Made by a program: the position numbers and the translations under genes. This document shows positions 1 to 6,178 of a DNA stretch of 10,463 bases, in pieces (within the stretch, counting starts at the first letter, position 1; every line of letters starts with the position of its first letter). Location of the stretch: assembly GCA_002291875.1 (NCBI GenBank), contig DBAV01000214.1, positions 1-10,463 on the forward strand, given 5' to 3'. This stretch comes from Hyphomonadaceae bacterium UBA1001 (GTDB lineage Bacteria > Pseudomonadota > Alphaproteobacteria > Caulobacterales > Aquidulcibacteraceae). Below the pieces are notes generated by a model. It was given only the letters and a program-made list of their open reading frames with translations, did no database searches and was not told where the DNA came from.

Positions 1-427
1 CTATGCGGCGCGGGCCGAGGCCGCCATCGCTGCGGCCGAAGCCTCGGCACTCGAGGCGCGCGCGGGCCTGGGTGCGCCCGATCTGCGCGCACCGCGCGAC
101 GGGGTCGTCGTCAGGGTGGACGCCAGGGCCGGCCAGAGGCCCCCGGGGGGCACGCCGCTGGTCACGCTGCGGCCCGATCGCGGTGCCTTCGTCATCGCCC
201 GCTTTGACGGCCGCGCCCTGGCGCGGATCGCACCCGGCCAGCGCGCGCGCATCGCGCTGGCAGCGACCGGCCAGACCCTGACCGGCCGCGTCGTCGGTCT
301 GGAGCCGGCGGTCCGGGATGCGGACGGCGGGCTCTATGCGGTGCGCATCGCCCTGGACGATGACCGCGTGCCCGACGCTGGGGGCGGGCGCGTCACCGCC
401 CATGTGGTGGTTGACCGCGTTCCTTAG
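1..427 (+). CDS. HlyD-family membrane fusion / periplasmic adaptor protein, 3' end only
   Basis: The reading frame is open from base 2 to a TAG at 425-427, giving 141 visible residues; the 5' part lies outside the window. The visible part starts with an Ala/Glu-rich helix, the likely end of the adaptor's coiled-coil hairpin. Next comes the lipoyl-like half-motif LRAPRDGVVVRV followed by AGQ, then a beta-barrel section with V..ARFDGRALARIAPGQRARI and GRVVGLEP. This order (helix, APxDGxV strand, GQ turn, barrel) is typical of HlyD/EmrA-type adaptors, which link an inner-membrane transporter to an outer-membrane channel. I infer an export role. The substrate cannot be read from this fragment. 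The next gene makes an activated sugar, so a polysaccharide or glycoconjugate export locus is possible but unproven. Only 53 bases separate the two genes. Confidence 0.8.
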   Translation, partial: YAARAEAAIAAAEASALEARAGLGAPDLRAPRDGVVVRVDARAGQRPPGGTPLVTLRPDRGAFVIARFDGRALARIAPGQRARIALAATGQTLTGRVVGLEPAVRDADGGLYAVRIALDDDRVPDAGGGRVTAHVVVDRVP

Positions 428-441
428 CGACGCGTTAACCT
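411..441 (+). promoter_or_regulatory. Possible promoter of the pseB-like gene
   Basis: TTGACCG at 411-417 overlaps the last codons of the upstream gene. A weak -10-like GTTAACCT lies at 434-441, with a 16-base spacer. The -35 is good but the -10 matches the alphaproteobacterial GCTANAWC pattern poorly, so readthrough from upstream is an equal alternative. Confidence 0.25.
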
Positions 442-480
442 GCAGCGCCGAAACGGTGGTGGCCATCCTGGAGCCGCCCC

Positions 481-1755
481 ATGGTCGAATCCCCCCGCGC
501 GTCCCAACGGCCGGCCGCTGCCGCGCCGCAAGGGGCAGACGACGACTGGACCCCGGCGGACCCCGTGCGCGAGGCCGAGGACGAGGCTGCGGGCCTGGGC
601 GTGTCCCCGTTCGAGGATCCGGTGGAGGCGCTGCTGCAGGCCCGGCGCGCTCCGCCGCCCTTTGCCGACCCCGCCCCGATCGATTTCACCGGGCAGCTGG
701 ATGCGCTGCTGACCCACCGGGACTTTCGCCAGCCCGAGCCCGACCTGAACGACAAGGTGATCCTGGTCACCGGTGGCACGGGCTCGTTCGGGCAGCACTT
801 CGTCGCGACCGTTCTGGCGCGCTGGCGGCCGCGCAAGCTGATCATCTATTCGCGTGACGAGCTGAAGCAGTACGAGATGGCCCAGGCCTTCCCGGTCGAG
901 GCCCACCCCTGCATGCGCTATTTCATCGGCGACGTGCGCGATGGCGAGCGGCTGGAACTGGCCATGCGCGATGTCGACGTGGTGATCCACGCGGCCGCGC
1001 TGAAGCATGTGCCCATCGCCGAATACAATCCGATGGAATGCATCCGCACCAACGTGTTCGGCGCCGAGAACGTGGTCAACGCCGCGATCCGGCGCGGGGT
1101 GCCGCGGGTGATCGCGCTGTCCACCGACAAGGCCACCAATCCGGTCAACCTCTATGGGGCATCCAAGCTGGCCTCCGACAAGGTGTTCGTGGCGGCGAAC
1201 AACCTTTCGGGCGAAGGCGGGCCGCGCTTTTCGGTGGTGCGCTATGGCAATGTCATCGGCTCGCGCGGGTCGGTGGTGCCCTATTTCCGGCGCCTGGTGG
1301 CGGCCGGCGCGGACAGCCTGCCGATCACCGACAAGCGCATGACCCGGTTCTGGATCACGCTGGACCAGGGGGTGAACTTTGTCCTGTCCTCGCTGGTGCT
1401 GATGGAGGGCGGGGAAATCTTCGTGCCCAAGATCCCCTCGATGCGCATGACCGAGCTGGCGCGCACGCTGGCGCCCGACCTGCCGCACCGCATCGTCGGC
1501 ATCCGTCCGGGCGAAAAGCTGCACGAGATCATGGTGCCCGAGGACGATGCGCGTTCGACCGTCGAGATCGAGGACCGCTTTGCCATCCTGCCGCCCCTGC
1601 GTCCGCGGCTGATGGAGATGTGGATCGGTCGCGGGGCCCGCCCGATGCCGGACGGATTCTGCTATGCGTCCGACAACAATCCCGAAATCCTGGGCGCGCG
1701 CAGCCTGCAGGAATTGCTGGCCCGGGTGTATGGCGGGCGCACCGACGCCGGTTGA
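481..1755 (+). CDS. pseB: UDP-N-acetylglucosamine 4,6-dehydratase (inverting), PseB-like, with N-terminal extension
   Basis: This 424-residue extended short-chain dehydrogenase/reductase has the NAD(P)-binding GGTGSFG at 98-104, then YSRDELKQYEM, HAAALKHVPIAEYNP, STDK at 214-217 and YGASK at 225-229. D216, K217 and Y225 match in spacing the Asp-Lys-Tyr set known from Helicobacter PseB. Y225 argues against the CapE/WbjB branch, which has Met there. PseB carries out the first step of pseudaminic-acid-type sugar synthesis (UDP-GlcNAc dehydration with C5 inversion), used for flagellin or surface glycans. Oddity: family members usually begin just before the nucleotide-binding motif, at about residue 88 here. 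This gene adds 88 acidic, Pro/Ala-rich residues first. The start at 481 is supported by GGAG at 470-473 with 7-base spacing, and there is no Met codon between residue 1 and the Rossmann fold. No PseC-like aminotransferase follows; a hydrolase starts 32 bases downstream. Confidence 0.88.
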   Translation: MVESPRASQRPAAAAPQGADDDWTPADPVREAEDEAAGLGVSPFEDPVEALLQARRAPPPFADPAPIDFTGQLDALLTHRDFRQPEPDLNDKVILVTGGTGSFGQHFVATVLARWRPRKLIIYSRDELKQYEMAQAFPVEAHPCMRYFIGDVRDGERLELAMRDVDVVIHAAALKHVPIAEYNPMECIRTNVFGAENVVNAAIRRGVPRVIALSTDKATNPVNLYGASKLASDKVFVAANNLSGEGGPRFSVVRYGNVIGSRGSVVPYFRRLVAAGADSLPITDKRMTRFWITLDQGVNFVLSSLVLMEGGEIFVPKIPSMRMTELARTLAPDLPHRIVGIRPGEKLHEIMVPEDDARSTVEIEDRFAILPPLRPRLMEMWIGRGARPMPDGFCYASDNNPEILGARSLQELLARVYGGRTDAG

Positions 1756-1787
1756 CAGCGGCGCGGCGGGGGCGCGAAACCGCCCCC

Positions 1788-2483
1788 ATGACCAGCCTGC
1801 GCTTTGAACCCACCATGGTGCGCGACACGCGCCCGGCCCGCGAGATCTTCGAGGAGGTGCGGGCCAATCCCGCCCGTGCCCGCTTTGGCATGGGCCGGCG
1901 CCTGGCGATCGTGAACGTCGATGTCCAGCAGGCCTACACCCGGCCCGACCTGTTCCCGAAAAGCGCCTATGTCACCGACCCCGACCAGATCGCCCACATC
2001 AACCGGCTGTCTGCGGCCGCGCGCGCCCAAGGCATGCCGGTGGTGTGGACGCGTGTCTGCTACAAGCCCGATGGCGGGGACGCGGGCATCTGGGGCACCC
2101 GCACCGACACGCCCGACAGCCTGCAGAACATCAAGCACGGATCCGATCGCCATGCCTTCGACCCGCGCGCCGACGTGGACTGCGCGGTCGACCTGGTGTT
2201 CGACAAGCGCATGCCTTCGGCCTTCCACGAGACGCCGCTGCAGTCCTATCTGGTCTGGCACCGGGTGGACACGGTGGTGGTGACGGGGGGCTCGACCTCG
2301 GGCTGCGTGCGTGCCACCGCGGTCGACAGCCTGTCACGCGGCTATCGCACCATCGTCCCCGAGCAATGCGTGGCCGACAAGCACGAGAGCTATCACTTCG
2401 CCAACCTCACCGACCTGTTGCTGAAATATGCCGACGTGGTGGACGTCGCGGAAGTCGAGGCCCACCTCGCCACCCTCGCCTGA
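1788..2483 (+). CDS. Isochorismatase-superfamily cysteine hydrolase (N-carbamoylsarcosine amidase-like)
   Basis: This 231-residue protein carries the family's Asp-Lys-Cys triad: D45 in IVNVDVQQAY, K140 in FDKRMPSAF, and C173 in GGSTSGCVRATAVDS. The C-terminal stretch VPEQCVADK...FANLTDLLLKYADVV matches the N-carbamoylsarcosine amidase / maleamate amidohydrolase branch better than true isochorismatases. Such enzymes cleave small amides or ureido compounds in the cytoplasm. The exact substrate cannot be inferred from the neighbours. The start at 1788 has only a poor, distant G-rich stretch and no clear Shine-Dalgarno; ATG at 1815 is an alternative start. A TTGACAG at 1752-1758 overlapping the pseB stop could be a -35 element of its own promoter, but the -10 is not convincing. 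The gene may otherwise be read through from pseB. Confidence 0.87.
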   Translation: MTSLRFEPTMVRDTRPAREIFEEVRANPARARFGMGRRLAIVNVDVQQAYTRPDLFPKSAYVTDPDQIAHINRLSAAARAQGMPVVWTRVCYKPDGGDAGIWGTRTDTPDSLQNIKHGSDRHAFDPRADVDCAVDLVFDKRMPSAFHETPLQSYLVWHRVDTVVVTGGSTSGCVRATAVDSLSRGYRTIVPEQCVADKHESYHFANLTDLLLKYADVVDVAEVEAHLATLA

Positions 2484-2513
2484 CCATTCTGCCCCGAAGC
2501 CTTCATTCAACAA

Positions 2514-2619
2514 CCGTCATCCCGGCCGGAGCGAAGCGCAGGGCCGGGAGATATCCACCGCGCTTTGGGGATAGGTCCCGGATACCGGATCGCTGCGCTC
2601 ACCGGTTCCGGGATGACGG
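2514..2619 (+). repeat. Palindromic intergenic repeat, copy A (full length)
   Basis: This 106-bp element is bounded by perfect 12-bp inverted ends, CCGTCATCCCGG at 2514-2525 and CCGGGATGACGG at 2608-2619. Inside are three foldable parts: a left hairpin (TCCCGGCC paired with GGCCGGGA), a central imperfect stem (2546-2556 with 2569-2579, two mismatches), and a right hairpin (CCCGGATACCGG with CCGGTTCCGGG). It lies 30 bp after the hydrolase stop. Its right 64 bp match copy B with four differences. It resembles the REP/MITE-like repeats common in sphingomonad intergenic DNA. Translations across it are artefacts. Confidence 0.85.
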
Positions 2620-2643
2620 GCCCTTCTTTCATTCAACTTGCGG

Positions 2644-2752
2644 CCGTCATCCCGGGCCGGTGCGTCAGCATCGGACCTGGGACCTATCCACCGCGCTTTG
2701 GGGATAGGTCCCGGATACCGGTTCGCGCTGCTCACCGGTTCCGGGATGACGG
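2644..2752 (+). repeat. Palindromic intergenic repeat, copy B (full length, same orientation as A)
   Basis: This 109-bp element has the same 12-bp inverted ends (2644-2655 and 2741-2752). Its central stem is perfect: GGGACCTATCC at 2679-2689 pairs with GGATAGGTCCC at 2702-2712 around a 12-base loop. The left ~40 bp differ from copy A while the right ~64 bp are nearly identical. A 24-bp linker containing TTCATTCAAC separates A and B, and the same ATTCAAC motif precedes copy A. The pair sits between convergent genes, where its hairpins could act as a bidirectional terminator or mRNA 3'-end protector (inference). Confidence 0.85.
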
Positions 2753-2774
2753 TCGCAGTGATGGAGTGGGGGGA

Positions 2775-3185
2775 TCAGCGTGGCACTTCGCGGCAGGTGG
2801 TGCGCAGGGTTTCGTCACCGGGGCGGAAGGTGTCGTCCAGCGGCATGTCCATCAGCATCGCCTCGGCACCGCGCGTCCACCACACCACCCCCGTGTCCGG
2901 CGCCAAGCCCCGTTCGGCGGCATAGCGCACGCCCGAGGCGGCCCGGGTGGCGCGCAGGTCCAGCGTCTGGCGGCCGACCTGCAGGCGTGCGGTGTCCATC
3001 CCCTCGACCATCCTGTAGGTGGCGGTGATGCGGCTGCCATCGTCGCAGGCATAGAGCACCGCCCCCGGCGCCGGCGGCCCGGGGGCGCGGCCGCCCAGGG
3101 CCGGCACGCCTGCACACGCCGCCAGCCCCGTTCCCAGGATCACGAGGGCTGCGGCGCGGACACCGCCCGATTGTGCAATGCGCAT
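2775..3185 (-). CDS. MliC-family lysozyme-inhibitor-like lipoprotein
   Basis: This 136-residue lipoprotein has a short N-terminal hydrophobic segment ending in lipobox LAAC (residues 21-24, lipidated C24), then a Pro/Gly-rich linker. A C-terminal domain follows: YACDDGSRITATY (46-57), QTLDL, ASGVRY (83-88), WWTRGAEAML (102-111) and a final TTCREV. This order, with C47 and C131 positioned for a disulfide and the SGxxY and (K/R)GxxA motifs, fits MliC/PliC, periplasmic inhibitors of c-type lysozyme anchored in the membrane. The start at 3185 is chosen because GGAG lies 7 bases upstream on the minus strand; a longer version from 3224 would bury the signal peptide. The gene is convergent with the hydrolase across the repeats and divergent from the VWA gene. 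The domain call is fairly firm; inhibition of lysozyme itself is inferred. Confidence 0.78.
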   Translation of the reverse strand: MRIAQSGGVRAAALVILGTGLAACAGVPALGGRAPGPPAPGAVLYACDDGSRITATYRMVEGMDTARLQVGRQTLDLRATRAASGVRYAAERGLAPDTGVVWWTRGAEAMLMDMPLDDTFRPGDETLRTTCREVPR

Positions 3186-3206
3186 GGTCCCACTCCATCC
3201 AGACGC

Positions 3207-3234
3207 TTGGACACGCCCCGCCATCGGCTATGGT
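3207..3234 (+). promoter_or_regulatory. Candidate promoter of the VWA gene
   Basis: TTGGACA at 3207-3213, a 13-base spacer, and GCTATGGT at 3227-3234 fit the alphaproteobacterial housekeeping pattern TTGACGS-N10-14-GCTANAWC, as I remember it from Caulobacter. Transcription would begin near 3241, about 23 bases before the start codon. Confidence 0.45.
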
Positions 3235-3263
3235 GGCGCCCGGTCCAGCGGATTTCCAGCGAC

Positions 3264-4445
3264 ATGTTCCAGCGCTTCTTCACCGAATTGCGGCAGGCCC
3301 GGGTGCCGGTCTCGCTGCGCGAATACCTGACCCTGCTGGAGGCGCTGGATCGCGGCGTCATCGGGCCCGATGCCACGGACTTCTATCACCTCTCGCGCGC
3401 GGCCCTGGTCAAGGACGAGCGCCACCTCGACCGGTTCGACCAGGTGTTCGGCCATGTCTTCAAGGGGGCCGAACGGATCGACGAGGCGATGGCGGCCGAA
3501 ATCCCGGCCGACTGGCTGAAGGCGCTGACCGAGAAATACCTGACCGACGAGGAAAAGGCCCAGATCGAGGCGCTGGGCGGCTTTGACAAGCTGATGGAGA
3601 CGCTGGCCGAACGCCTGAAGGAACAGAAGGAGCGCCACGAGGGCGGGTCCAAGTGGATCGGCTCGGGCGGCACTTCGCCTTTCGGCAACAATGGCTACAA
3701 TCCCGAGGGTGTGCGCATCGGCCAGGACCGGGGCCGGCACGGGCGTGCGGTCAAGGTCTGGGACAAGCGCGAATACCGCAATCTGGATGACGGGGTCGAG
3801 CTGGGCGTGCGCAACATCAAGGTGGCCCTGCGCCGCCTTCGCCGGTGGGCACGCGAGGGGGCGCCATCCGAACTCGACCTCGACGGCACCATCCGCGCCA
3901 CCGCCAGCCAGGGCTATCTGGACCTGGTGCTGCGGCCCGAGCGGCGCAACACGGTCAAGGTGCTGCTGCTGCTGGACGTTGGCGGCTCGATGGACCCGCA
4001 TGTGCGCATCTGCGAGGAGCTGTTCTCGGCCGCGCGGACCGAATTCCGCAATCTCGAGCACTTCTATTTCCACAACTGCATCTATGAGCGGATGTGGAAG
4101 GACAACCGCCGCCGCCACACCGAGACGACGGCGACCTGGGACGTGCTGCATCGGTTTGCCCACGACTGGAAGGTGGTGATCGTGGGCGACGCCACCATGA
4201 GCCCCTATGAAGTGACCTATCCGGGCGGGTCGGTCGAGCACTGGAACGAGGAGGCGGGCGCGGTGTGGCTGCGCCGCTTCACCGAGGTCTATCAGAATGT
4301 GGCGTGGATCAACCCCACCCCGCGCCAGGCCTGGGACCACACCCCCTCGATCGGCCTCGTGCGCGAGCTGATCGGGCCCGAGCGCATGTTCCCGATGACA
4401 CTGGGCGGCCTGGAAGGCGCAATGCGCGAGCTGGGGCGGCACTGA
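3264..4445 (+). CDS. VWA-domain protein, CoxE/COG3825-like
   Basis: This 393-residue cytoplasmic protein has no signal peptide. The N-terminal region FFTELRQARVPVSLREYLTLLEAL (5-28) is typical of the CoxE-like VWA proteins that work with MoxR-type AAA+ ATPases. A Lys/Glu-rich helical stretch (85-127) and a Gly/Asn-rich linker (127-160) lead to a von Willebrand factor A domain from about 230. Its metal site is D238-V-G-G-S242, with Gly at the position of the first Ser in canonical DxSxS. VGDATMSPYE (307-316) supplies a later acidic/Thr element. Relatives act with MoxR ATPases in cofactor insertion or complex assembly. Here the expected ATPase is absent on both sides, so the partner must be encoded elsewhere. 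The start has only a weak GGA; it is preferred because the conserved N-terminus begins exactly there. Confidence 0.85.
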   Translation: MFQRFFTELRQARVPVSLREYLTLLEALDRGVIGPDATDFYHLSRAALVKDERHLDRFDQVFGHVFKGAERIDEAMAAEIPADWLKALTEKYLTDEEKAQIEALGGFDKLMETLAERLKEQKERHEGGSKWIGSGGTSPFGNNGYNPEGVRIGQDRGRHGRAVKVWDKREYRNLDDGVELGVRNIKVALRRLRRWAREGAPSELDLDGTIRATASQGYLDLVLRPERRNTVKVLLLLDVGGSMDPHVRICEELFSAARTEFRNLEHFYFHNCIYERMWKDNRRRHTETTATWDVLHRFAHDWKVVIVGDATMSPYEVTYPGGSVEHWNEEAGAVWLRRFTEVYQNVAWINPTPRQAWDHTPSIGLVRELIGPERMFPMTLGGLEGAMRELGRH

Positions 4446-4448
4446 GGG

Positions 4449-4462
4449 CGCAGGCCCCTGCG
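4449..4462 (+). terminator. Small hairpin after the VWA gene
   Basis: CGCAGG and CCTGCG are perfect inverted repeats separated by two bases, three bases after the stop codon. No clear T-run follows, so an intrinsic terminator role is weakly supported. Confidence 0.25.
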
Positions 4463-4548
4463 GTCTCGCGTTCTTGTGGCTGGCGCGGGGCAGCGAACCG
4501 GTTAAGGTCGTGGTCCCGGATGGCCTGGCCCGGACGTGGAGATGTTGG

Positions 4549-5589
4549 ATGAAAACCCTTCGGATGACGCTTGTCCGGCTGCTGCTGTGCGCGGGTGTTG
4601 TTGCGGCTTTGCCCACCATGCCCCACGCCATGGCCCAACCGGGCGGCACGGCCCCCGGCGCTGCCGCGACCGCCGCCAGTCCCCAGGACCTCGACGACGC
4701 GGCCTCGGTTCGCGCCGTCAGCGACTGGATCCAGAGCCAGATGCCCTATCAGCAGCAGGCGATGGACTCGCTCCAGGCGGCGCTTCCGCCCATTCAGGCG
4801 CTGCTGCAGGCGGGATCGAGCGGCGGCCTGCCGGCTGTTCAGGCCAGCGCCCCCCAGGCGCGCCAGGCGCTGCTGCGCGCCCAGGTCCAGATCCGGCAGG
4901 CGCGGGCCGGGTTCGAACGGATCGGCCCGCTGGCGGCGGATGCGCGGGTGACCGCCTCCTGGCGCACCATGGCCGCTGTCATGCATCGCGACAATCTGGC
5001 CAATTTCGCCGCCGTCGACACGCTGGTGTTCCAGCTGATCGAGCTGCTGGACGCGGTCGAGGCCGGGCGCCGGGATGCGATCGAGCGCCTTGGCCCGGCC
5101 ATGATGTCCACCTCGCGCACGCTGGTCGACGCATCGCGCCTTCAGATCGAGGGGCGCAGGGCGATGCTTCCCGCCACGGACACCGCCCACCATACGCTGG
5201 GCGCACTGGCGGCCTATTATGCTTCGATGTCGGCCTTGCTGGCGGGGGAAGGGCCGAGCGCTGCGTCCATCGACGGCGCCGCCGATGCCTATGCCGCCTG
5301 GGTGGCCAGCGGCCGCGCGACCCTGGCTGCCCAGCGCGGGCTGACGCTGGCCGCCCCGCCGGAGGTCGCACCGGTTCTGGCTGCGCTGCACGACAGTTAT
5401 GCGCGCGGCTTTGCGATCGACGACAGCGCCATTGCGATCCTGCGACGGGTGGAAGCCAGCCTGGCTGGCGGACGCTCTGATCCGCGCGTCATCGGGCAGG
5501 CCCTGATGGACCTTGGCGCGCTGGAGTTCGAGATGGTGCGCCTGGGCAATGAACGCGTGGTGATTGCCCGGCGCCTGGCCGGCGACTGA
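4549..5589 (+). CDS. Exported alpha-helical protein of unknown function
   Basis: I do not recognise a family for this 346-residue protein. It begins with a classic Sec signal peptide: basic MKTLRMTLVR, a hydrophobic core to about residue 22, and a likely cleavage after AMA (27-29). An Ala/Gly/Pro-rich spacer follows. The remainder is almost entirely Ala/Leu/Gln/Arg-rich and reads as successive amphipathic helices with few aromatic residues and no obvious catalytic motif. C14 is inside the hydrophobic core and does not form a good lipobox, so I expect a soluble periplasmic or secreted product. The start at 4549 is supported by GGAG at 4538-4541 with 7-base spacing. It sits 103 bases after the VWA gene and is convergent with ruvX. 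A helical-bundle scaffold or adaptor is possible but speculative. Confidence 0.75.
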   Translation: MKTLRMTLVRLLLCAGVVAALPTMPHAMAQPGGTAPGAAATAASPQDLDDAASVRAVSDWIQSQMPYQQQAMDSLQAALPPIQALLQAGSSGGLPAVQASAPQARQALLRAQVQIRQARAGFERIGPLAADARVTASWRTMAAVMHRDNLANFAAVDTLVFQLIELLDAVEAGRRDAIERLGPAMMSTSRTLVDASRLQIEGRRAMLPATDTAHHTLGALAAYYASMSALLAGEGPSAASIDGAADAYAAWVASGRATLAAQRGLTLAAPPEVAPVLAALHDSYARGFAIDDSAIAILRRVEASLAGGRSDPRVIGQALMDLGALEFEMVRLGNERVVIARRLAGD

Positions 5590-5591
5590 CA

Positions 5592-5608
5592 GCGCGTGAC
5601 GCACGCGC
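5592..5608. terminator. Hairpin between convergent genes
   Basis: GCGCGTG (5592-5598) and CACGCGC (5602-5608) form a perfect 7-bp stem with a 3-base loop. It sits in the 26-bp gap between the stops of the exported-protein gene and ruvX, so it can fold in both transcripts. There is no T-run, so it may instead slow polymerase or protect 3' ends. Confidence 0.5.
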
Positions 5609-5615
5609 GATCCGG

Positions 5616-6080
5616 CTAACCCTCGCGCAGGCGGTCCAGCAGGCCCTGCAGCATGAAGGCCGCAGCGGCGGCATCGACGGCATCGGCACGGCGGGCCCGC
5701 GACACGTCGTCGGCGATCATCGCGCGCGTGACCGCGGCGGTCGACATCCGTTCGTCCCACATCAGCGCCGGCACATCGCGCACGGACATCAGATTGCGGG
5801 CAAAGGCGCGCGCGGACTGGGCCGCGGGCCCCGACGTGCCGTCCATGTTCAGCGGGTGGCCGATCACCAGCCCCACACAGGCCCGCCCATCATAAAGCGA
5901 CAGGATGGCCGCGGCGTCGGCGGCGAACCGGCTGCGCCGCACGCCGGCCAGAGCGCTGGCGATCAGCCGGGTGGGGTCGGACACCGCTACACCGATGGTG
6001 CGCGAGCCGGGGTCGAGCCCGATCAGCGCCCCGTTCGCGGGCAGGGATGAGGTGAATTCGGCCAGGTCGAGCAATGCCAT
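5616..6080 (-). CDS. ruvX: Putative Holliday junction resolvase RuvX / YqgF (pre-16S rRNA nuclease family)
   Basis: This 154-residue RNase H-fold protein shows the full family signature: GLDPGSRTIGVAVSD (21-35, catalytic D23), GHPLNMDGTSG (74-84), WDERMST (108-114, E110), and ADAVDAAAAAFMLQ (132-145, D136 the likely third acidic residue). YqgF proteins act on the 5' end of 16S rRNA precursor in E. coli and were earlier proposed as Holliday-junction resolvases. The length is normal for the family. I start at 6080 because the open frame upstream is Arg/Pro/Ser-rich and not family-like. No Shine-Dalgarno is visible before this start, and the candidate promoter's -10 ends only 7 bases away, so the message may be nearly leaderless. 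It diverges from the PD-(D/E)XK-like gene. Confidence 0.92.
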   Translation of the reverse strand: MALLDLAEFTSSLPANGALIGLDPGSRTIGVAVSDPTRLIASALAGVRRSRFAADAAAILSLYDGRACVGLVIGHPLNMDGTSGPAAQSARAFARNLMSVRDVPALMWDERMSTAAVTRAMIADDVSRARRADAVDAAAAAFMLQGLLDRLREG

Positions 6081-6087
6081 CGCCGAT

Positions 6088-6116
6088 GCGCTAGCCCGCG
6101 ACACCTGCCGAGTCGA
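6088..6116 (-). promoter_or_regulatory. Candidate ruvX promoter
   Basis: On the minus strand, TCGACTC (6116-6110) and GCTAGCGC (6095-6088) are separated by 14 bases, resembling TTGACGS / GCTANAWC. Transcription would start within a few bases of the ruvX ATG at 6080. The -35 overlaps the one used in the other direction. Confidence 0.4.
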
Positions 6117-6141
6117 CCTCGTGCCCGCCGGTGCGCTAGGA
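6113..6141 (+). promoter_or_regulatory. Candidate promoter of the PD-(D/E)XK-like gene
   Basis: TCGACCT at 6113-6119, a 14-base spacer and GCTAGGAG at 6134-6141 mirror the ruvX promoter. The two -35 elements share the palindrome GTCGAC at 6112-6117, and both -10 regions contain TGCGCTAG (6087-6094 and 6132-6139). The match to consensus is partial; the symmetry is the main support. Confidence 0.38.
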
Positions 6142-6178
6142 GGGCGGGGGGCACGCGGGAGAGACGGGAGGTTATGGC

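Noticed and set aside
2514..2752. CRISPR array
   Set aside because: Only two long units with large internal palindromes occur, and there are no regular short repeats or unique spacers.
2565..3263. Upstream extension of the VWA frame to 2565
   Set aside because: The extension translates the palindromic repeat and the antisense of the MliC-like gene. The conserved family N-terminus starts at 3264.
3228..4649. Long open frame on the minus strand (473 codons) across the VWA gene
   Set aside because: It lies antisense to a well-supported gene and reads as His/Gln/Arg/Pro-rich low-quality protein, the usual result of high GC. The same applies to minus-strand frames at 424-1524, 4309-5760, 6023-7480, 6754-8193 and 8970-9638.
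6120..6155. Hairpin CGTGCCC / GGGCACG before the nuclease-like gene
   Set aside because: It overlaps the candidate promoter, so only part would be transcribed. The stem has a three-base bulge, and no riboswitch-like conserved pattern is evident.
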